Shown one piece after another: positions 58,201 to 64,000 of a DNA stretch of 64,000 nt. The DNA comes from Diplosphaera chodatii (lineage: Eukaryota; Chlorophyta; Trebouxiophyceae; Prasiolales; Stichococcaceae): the NCBI GenBank assembly GCA_032358165.1, contig JAALGY010000019.1, positions 372,001 to 436,000 on the forward strand. The letters run 5' to 3'. Made by a program: the position numbers and the translations under genes. How positions within the stretch are numbered: the stretch's first letter is position 1; each line of letters starts with the position of its first letter. The notes beneath the pieces are model-generated. The model was not told where the DNA came from. It saw nothing but the letters and a program-made list of their open reading frames with translations, and did not search any database.

Positions 58201-58679
58201 GGGAACAGAACCGCTCGCACTGCCCAGCAGCGTAGGCATGGCATTTGTCGCGCGTTCACCATGATCAGAGGGCAAGGCTGTCAGGGTGCAGCAGTGGTTG
58301 TATTACAAGCTGCTTTCGTGGTATATTAACCCAACAGCCCACTTTCACTGCGCAGGAGATGGTACGGTTGCTGGATGCGCTTGGCGGAAACCTGGCTGCT
58401 GAGCAGAAGGAGCTTGCCCGCCAGGATTTCGTGCTGTTCCGCCAGCTGCTGACGCCCATCCAGGTGCGCCCTGTGCACGGGACGTGCTGTGTGCCCCCAC
58501 GCTGCCAGCTTTGTGCTGATTGGCACAATGCATCCATTTGTCGCATGCAGCAAAATGCGCACGCTGATGTAGGATGAGTTTTTGCCGTGCAGGCTGGCCT
58601 CCTGGTGTCCTACAGCTACCCCGATCATTGCGATGCCCTTGCCCTGATGAACGCTGTGTATGCGCTTGCGACGTCGTGA
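55252..58679 (+). CDS. bZIP transcription factor
   Basis: Start ATG 55252 (MAPPGRKRQADANMDNFNYL); exon 1 ends FFDQ at a GTGATG donor, then YLELLNFAED (about 55513-55541) and a Ser/Thr/Pro-rich exon (PTTPITPMSRSESDATYTSS). The basic region is split by an intron: QRRRRVRDERQQMLNKLAQI-RYR ends near 56365 and ERKRSRVDTLEGDISALEGQ begins near 56497. It keeps the N-x7-R spacing (N...R) of bZIP proteins, and leucine heptads continue through LRVRQAENADLEQQN. A long C-terminal part follows: EIIRLVDLIGLGEGNKKPLG, KNDLKRSVSRTFSSKTREIL, MVNDVTTLCIRVMRLQGAQV, KWLKAARELDFTSEQRKRVL, ELARQDFVLFRQLLTPIQ and SYPDHCDALALMNAVYALAT, ending at 58679. I do not recognise this C-terminal region. Target genes are unknown. 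Confidence 0.85.
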
Positions 58680-59167
58680 CTGGCAGCTGATGCTCCTCAA
58701 TGAATGCAAAGCGGTGCATCGCAGTCTCGTTGCCCGGACTTCTGGTTTCGCATTGACAGTATTTGGCAGTCCTGATGGACACTGAGTGCCTGCCTCGAAC
58801 AACGAAGCTTGTCAGGCTTCGTAATCACCTTTGACCATATGAACTTGCGTGCATGTCATGCTCAAGTGGTTTGCTGCAGATGTGGAATCATGTTCGATAT
58901 ATGAGAGGTTGGTTTGAGCTTGCCATGTGCTGTCTGCTGTTAGTTTGTCAACTTGCAGATGTTGCCAGGTGACACCCCGCTGTCATGATGGTTTCTCACT
59001 TCATCATGCCTCCAGTACCTGACGCTCAGCACTTGAGCGCAAAGCCAGGTGCTGGATCAGATGCCTTGTGTGTTGTGCCCAAGGGGCTGCACGACCGGTT
59101 GGTTCCCTGCGATCAGGATGTTTGATGTCAACCACCGACCGTGCTGTAGCATCCCATGTGATGAGGC
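58680..59167. other. Convergent intergenic region, bZIP / NDUFA6
   Basis: About 490 bp between convergent stops. It holds two 3' UTRs. No RNA gene or repeat was recognised and no TGTAA is obvious in it. Confidence 0.5.
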
Positions 59168-60039
59168 TCATCTGCTATACAACCTACCTGCAAAGAACGT
59201 TTGCAGGAAGGGGCTGTCCTTATTCTGCCTCTTCAGCAGCTGCTGCGGTTTTGTCAGATAGTCTGCAATCTGCGATCAAAGACATGTATGCATTCATGAG
59301 GACGTTCGTGCCAGTAGATGCAGTTCACAGCAGGATGGATTGCACGCGTACACAGACTCACCAGGTGGTGGCGCTGCTTGTGTTGCAATAACACCATCTG
59401 CACAGGAGTAGCAGGCAAGCGGTGAACCTCGTGCACACAATGGTCAGTGGCAACAAGCGGTGCATCTTCCCCATCCTGACATGCTGGGCTCACCTCAAGC
59501 TCCTCTCGACCCTTGTACACCAGCACGTCGACAGTCTGCGGCAGTGTCACATGCAGAAAGGGTCAATGTGGACAGTGGCACAACAACGCCTGTGGTCATC
59601 CGAAGCTCAGCTCAACCGCACGCTGGCGCTGCTCTCCCCAGCTTACCCCAGGGTTCCTCAGGTTCGCGTTGAGCTTGAACAGCTTGGCAACGTTGCTTCG
59701 CAGCTCCTGCACTGTAGTGATCTCCTCCAGCTTGTAGTTGTTCACCACCCACGGCAGGCACCTGGCAACCTGCAGGCATGCCTCAGCAGGGCGTCAACAC
59801 GCAGAAGACTGTGTAGCCGGCACCTACTGCTGTCCTGCGACCTATGCCTGGACGACTGGGCATCGTCAAACTGATGACCCTGAGCAACATGGAATGGCCC
59901 CAGTTCCGATGTTCATGTGACTATATGTGATGGTCACCTCGCGGAACAGGTCGCGCGCTTTGTCTGGAGATGTTGAGGCTTCAGCGGGCGTGGCTAGCGA
60001 TCCTAGCTTTACAAGCCGGGGCACGGAGCGCATCGCCAT
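59168..60039 (-). CDS. NADH:ubiquinone oxidoreductase subunit NDUFA6 (B14, LYR family)
   Basis: Accessory subunit of mitochondrial complex I that binds acyl carrier protein. Five exons splice in phase 0 to 134 residues: 59938-60039 (MAMRSVPRLVKLG...KARDLFRE), 59647-59769 (VARCLPWVVNNYKLEEITTV and QELRSNVAKLFKLN), 59494-59535 (TVDVLVYKGREELE), 59362-59397 (MVLLQHKQRHHL) and 59168-59269 (IADYLTKPQQLLKRQNKDS). The block order V..P.V...Y.L......LR..., VD.L..KG.EEL and KQRHH is that of plant and animal NDUFA6. The LYR tripeptide position reads LFR. Donor and acceptor dinucleotides are all GT-AG. The last exon could instead splice at a GTAGGT inside FFAG, which would change the last seven residues. 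Confidence 0.88.
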
Positions 60040-60615
60040 CTTTGTGCAGATGCACGATGAGGCGCGGCAGGACTACAACAGCACAGGTGAGGTGATTGTC
60101 GCCTGCGCAATCTCTGCAGTGCAGCCTATTGCCCAAGTTTCTGCCTGCGGATCTGCTGAATTACACCAAGGCTCACAGTAGCTTGCCCGATCTTGGTCAA
60201 ATGCTGCAGATCTGAAACCTTTATCTCCAATGCAACATCCATACTGCATTGCGTCAATGCACAGCATCGATGTTGGGTACCTAATCTCTTAGGGGCTACT
60301 GCCAGTCGAGTCATTATATTGGCGGCTTGAGACGCATCGACCAGTCAATCAGAGTTTGCGGCGAATGGCAAGTGGACAGGGCCTTCGAAGTTCTTGGACC
60401 AGCGTCACAGCCTGGCATCTCACTCCCTGGTCGTGTTGATCGGATAATCAACGGCAGTCTGCAGGGGCAGGGCCAACTTTCATGCATATGGTGCACTGAA
60501 CAGGTAGGCTGCCCGGTGCAAGTCACCATCTACTTGTTGCGAGCTCTTGGGGCGGATCACAGCTACAGGATTGGTATAGGCACGCACAGACTTGTACCCC
60601 AGACTTATAGTCATG
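60040..60615. promoter_or_regulatory. Divergent intergenic region, NDUFA6 / repeat-knuckle gene
   Basis: About 575 bp between divergent start codons. It should hold both promoters. No TATA box, RNA gene or repeat was recognised. Confidence 0.45.
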
Positions 60616-63600
60616 GCAGGCGGCATGCGCAACATGTTTGAGCAGCTTCCTGATAGCCTGGAGGAGAGCGAGTTGTGGACGACAAGCAAGACACAGGCAC
60701 AGGATAGCAAAAACCGGCAGATGCAGCGAAAGTATGAGGACGACAGCGACCAGACGTGCACAAAGGATGCGCCAGCAGAAGGCAAATCGGCGAATGGCCG
60801 CCTCGTCTCTGACACGACTGCCATCAGAAGCCACCTAAAGCAGCGTACACCTGCCCGGTAAGTGGGGCTGCTGATGTACTTTCTGACAAGCTGTACAGAT
60901 TGCGGAACATGCCTCTATTTGCCAGATGTGAAGCTGCCATCTCACCAACGAGGACACTTGAGCACTATTCAGCAATTTGCCAACGGTCCGATATTTGTCT
61001 GCCTACTGAGCCCTACGACGCATGTGGTGCAGGGCCAGCACCGCTGCTGCACTGCAACCGCAAGCCATCCGCTTACGGCTGCAGCAGGCCTGCTGCAAGA
61101 GCAACATGCCGGATGCAGACATGTTCAAGGGCAGCAGTGTGGAGTTGAGGCTGTTCAGCATGTCTCCAATGCTTGCAGAAAAGGTGTGCAATCGATGTCG
61201 AGTTGGTCTGCATTTCGGTCTTGCGGGATCACGCTTGTTGGCCACATGGGCCATGCAGACTGAAGGCATGGCTTGACATCAGTGTCGCGGGAAATGCAGG
61301 CCTTGAGTATGATCGAGCAGACCGACATGCGCCGCCACAACTATCCCGCCAGTGGGTCACCATGATGAGTCTGCATTCTACAATCAGCACACTTGCATAA
61401 GTTATTCGCATCTTTCTGCAGAGACAACAACCAACACCCTGGCACCCGTGTGAGGACGTCCTGTTACTTGTGCGCAGTTCATCTGAAGACAATCATCGAC
61501 GGTGTTGAGGAGCGTGCCAGGTGTGTGAGTGCATGTACGTGATGACACTTGAAAAATGCCCAAGGTGCAATCCACCATGGAAGCTTCTGTGACAGATCCT
61601 TTTGGCTCCCGCCTGTTCCACAGCACTGTGGTATGGGTGTATGCTGCGTTAGTAGGTGATGCTGGCCTGCTAAAGTTCTGCAGGTTTGGCTTGCTTCCTG
61701 GAGTGGAAGCTTCAGAAGCACCAAGCCCACGCCTGGCCAAAATAGTGACGTGCGTAGCACGTGTGCCGGCATGGCCAGCCTGCTCCTCATGCAGTATGAT
61801 GCGGCACAGCTGTATGTTAGGAAATGGCCTTGTGCTACACAGCAGCTGATAAGCGTCGTCAGCTCAGGCTGCAGCCAGTTGCACAAGCTGCCTCTGCACT
61901 TCGAGACCCGTGCCACTGCGATTTTGCAAGTTGCAGGCAGCTCAAGGCGCTGGCAATTGAGAACGCACTGCCAGAAGACGTACTGGTGGACTCCCCCATC
62001 CCGCTGCGGGTGGCCAAACTACAGCCAGAGGACGAGCAAGAGTTTTTCAGCTCTGCAGCCGCGCTTGACCTTGGGAAGGAAACCATTGCCAACCCTGTAG
62101 CATACCTCATGAAGCTGATCAGCACCATTGCCAGCGGGCAGCGGAGTAAACCCACTGTCACCAGGTGCACGGCTGCATTTGAGGTTGAATGCACACAATA
62201 CGTTGTGTAGTCATTCGGTGCAAGCTGACACTTGCATAGCACTTGCATGCTTGCCCTGCTGCCTGCCCTCCTGGCGGTGCACCCCGCATCTTTGTAAGCC
62301 CAGCAGATCGGTCCGTGCAGGCCAGTGCGTGTGCAGCCCGGGCCACGCCTCGCACAGGAGGACGCTGCTGTGCGCCTGCGGGACATGCTGCAGGAGCAGA
62401 GCATCAAAGACGTGCGGCGCTATAAGCTGCCGCTGCTTGCGGAGCGCCTGACATCGATGCCAGCAGAGGCTGCAGAGCAGGTGGAGTCAATGTATGTCTA
62501 TCGTCAAACGAACAGAAGCACTTGCAAGTGCAGGCTCAGGCCTCGAGCTGCAACGAAGTATACATTGTTGAATATGCAGTGTCAGCATCCGTCGTGTACC
62601 TACCATGTTCTCCATGTCAACATGCATGTCGCCGTGCAGGTTATTCACCTGCTATCTCAGCGCAAGCTGTCAGAGCTGCAGCACCCGGCTTCTTGGATGC
62701 TGGCTGTGGTCTCAAATGTGGAGCAGTCCTGGCAGTTCCAGGGCGCGACAGGCAGCAGTGACAGCGCCGAGCAGCGGCGATGGGAGGAGCATAAACGGTA
62801 CATTGTGCACCCTCGACAGGATCCTCGACGCTGTGCTTGGTGGCACCAGCATGTACCATGTGTGCATGTGTTGAGGCACAGACAGTAGGTGCTGGAAACG
62901 GAACGTCCATGCTTGCTCCGCCTGCTGCCGACTGCAGGCGCTTGAAGGATGTCTGCCGCAGCACCGGCATCACTGAGGAGGTTGCCGAAGCTGGCATTCT
63001 CGGACGCCTCATGAACCTGTCCCCGCAGCAGGCGCGACAGGCTTGACCCCAGCTCTCCCGAGCGATGTTATCTCACAGCTGCCCATGGTGTTGCTACAAC
63101 CAGACCACAGTGCATAGTCTGCAGCATACGCTGTGGTAACGGCTGTCATGCTAGTTTGCATTGGTCAGGTGGATGACGTCTTTCGTCTGGCTGCGCGGTA
63201 CCTTGGCGACTGCACTGAGCCTCGTGGGTGGCTCATGGCAAAGATCTCCGCCGCTGCCAGGGGTAGACTTTCTGAAGGCATCAGCTGCGGCAGGTAATCG
63301 CACAACATATACATGACATGACATCACATGACATGACATCATAAACATCAGCGACTTACAGCAGATGAAGCCATGTCAGGTTGCAAAGCCCACGACATTG
63401 ACCCCTGATGTGTTAGCACATACTGCTGTCTGACTGTCCAGGACCACCTCCACCCCACAGGTGTGGAGAAGTGGGGCACTGGGCCCGAAACTGCCCGACC
63501 ATTCGGTGCTACAAATGCGGCGAGACCGGCCATTCTGGCAGCGTGTGTCCTACCGCCATCCCTGCTGCAAGCAGTGGGTCGCCCGCCAACAGAGAGCGCA

Positions 63601-64000
63601 GCAGCACCCAGTGGCACTCAGGCGATGGCGTGCACAATAATACTCCCGGGTGAGAGCATGTCCTGCGTCCCTGCTGGGTGCAAGAAGCTGCGGCATCACC
63701 AGTGCAGCCCAGGACATCATTATCCATACACCGCTGCTGCTGAGCCAAACAGGGCAATGTGTGCCTGCGATCCAACAGCATCTGCCAGTTGCAGCTGGGA
63801 TGCACTCAAGACAGCAGCTCTGCAAGGTAGGATGTTTGTCAAGCTACACAGCCAGATGACTTTTATATGCAGGCGGGACAACAATGTGCAGCAGAGTGGC
63901 ACGCCAAGCAGCCAATCCTCTGCTCAGACCGCCTTCAAGCCGTCCCCTGGCACCCCTCAGTCCCAGGCACAACACACCTCATTCAACTGCAAGTACCAGC
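60616..64000 (+). CDS. Protein with four NURR-like helical repeats and CCHC zinc knuckles, partial
   Basis: Start ATG 60616 (MAGGMRNMFEQLPDSLEESE), first exon ends in a GTAAGT donor near 60857. Several exons then encode a repeated helical module of about 50 residues: R0 (VELRLFSMSPMLAEK...NYPASLACFLEWKLQ, about 61140-61745), R1 (PIPLRVAKLQPEDEQEFFSS...NPVAYLMKLIS, about 61940-62164), R2 (LPLLAERLTSMPAEAAEQVE...HPASWMLAVVS, about 62350-62797) and R3 (ILGRLMNLSPQQARQ|VDDVFR...EPRGWLMAKIS, about 62936-63293). Two CCHC knuckles follow (CGRCGEVGHWARNC split by an intron at 63293/63461, then CYKCGETGHSGSVC). A Ser/Gln/Pro-rich tail runs off the window. The modules resemble the acidic domain of hnRNP Q/R, so RNA binding is plausible. 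I recognise no named family for the whole protein, and exons between 60858 and 61130 are uncertain. Confidence 0.6.
63305..63345. repeat. CATGA/CATCA pentanucleotide-like repeat
   Basis: The tract of repeated CATGACATGACATCA lies in the intron between the exon ending at 63293 and the knuckle exon starting at 63461. It is a simple-sequence tract. Confidence 0.75.

Noticed and set aside
63461..63560. CCHC knuckles as a retrotransposon gag fragment
   Set aside because: No reverse transcriptase, integrase, protease or long terminal repeat is visible, and the knuckles splice in frame to upstream exons of a host-like gene.

Overview
This window is nuclear DNA from a GC-rich, intron-dense green alga. 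A chlorophyte, perhaps a trebouxiophyte, is my inference. The reasons are short exons split by many introns with GTGAGN/GTGCGN donors and TGCAG acceptors, plant-type versions of several proteins, Ala/Gln-rich linkers, and TGTAA motifs in the expected poly(A)-signal position after some stops. I saw nothing bacterial or organellar, and no tRNA, rRNA, CRISPR array or intact transposon.

Layout. The left half (1-34083, minus strand) is one giant gene, midasin (MDN1/REA1), the dynein-like AAA ATPase that remodels pre-60S ribosomes. The start codon, N-terminal domain, six AAA modules, helical linker and the D/E-rich region can all be followed. The C-terminal VWA/MIDAS domain lies beyond position 1. 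The remaining genes are compact. On the plus strand: a nucleotide-sugar transporter (34859-37171), a coiled-coil plus WD40 protein with the architecture of PALB2 (37615-42076), an E2F transcription factor (42647-45195), an Fpg/Nei-family DNA glycosylase with a SAP domain (45554-48888), intronless ribosomal protein eS1/RPS3A (54007-54810), a bZIP factor (55252-58679), and a partial gene with helical repeats followed by CCHC knuckles (60616-64000, running off the window). On the minus strand: cytosolic PheRS beta (49216-53477) and complex I subunit NDUFA6/B14 (59168-60039).

Themes. Midasin, eS1 and PheRS beta serve ribosome assembly and translation, and eS1 and PheRS beta share a divergent promoter region. 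PALB2-like, E2F and the glycosylase are adjacent and co-oriented, a possible DNA-repair/S-phase neighbourhood.

Best leads: (1) a tandem repeat protein at the right edge whose ~50-residue module resembles the hnRNP Q/R acidic (NURR) domain and is joined to zinc knuckles; (2) the PALB2-like protein; (3) a glycosylase whose predicted residue 2 is Val instead of the catalytic Pro; (4) long foldback hairpins inside midasin introns. Exon boundaries were read by eye from splice motifs and frame continuity. Gene spans run from start to stop codon and include introns.
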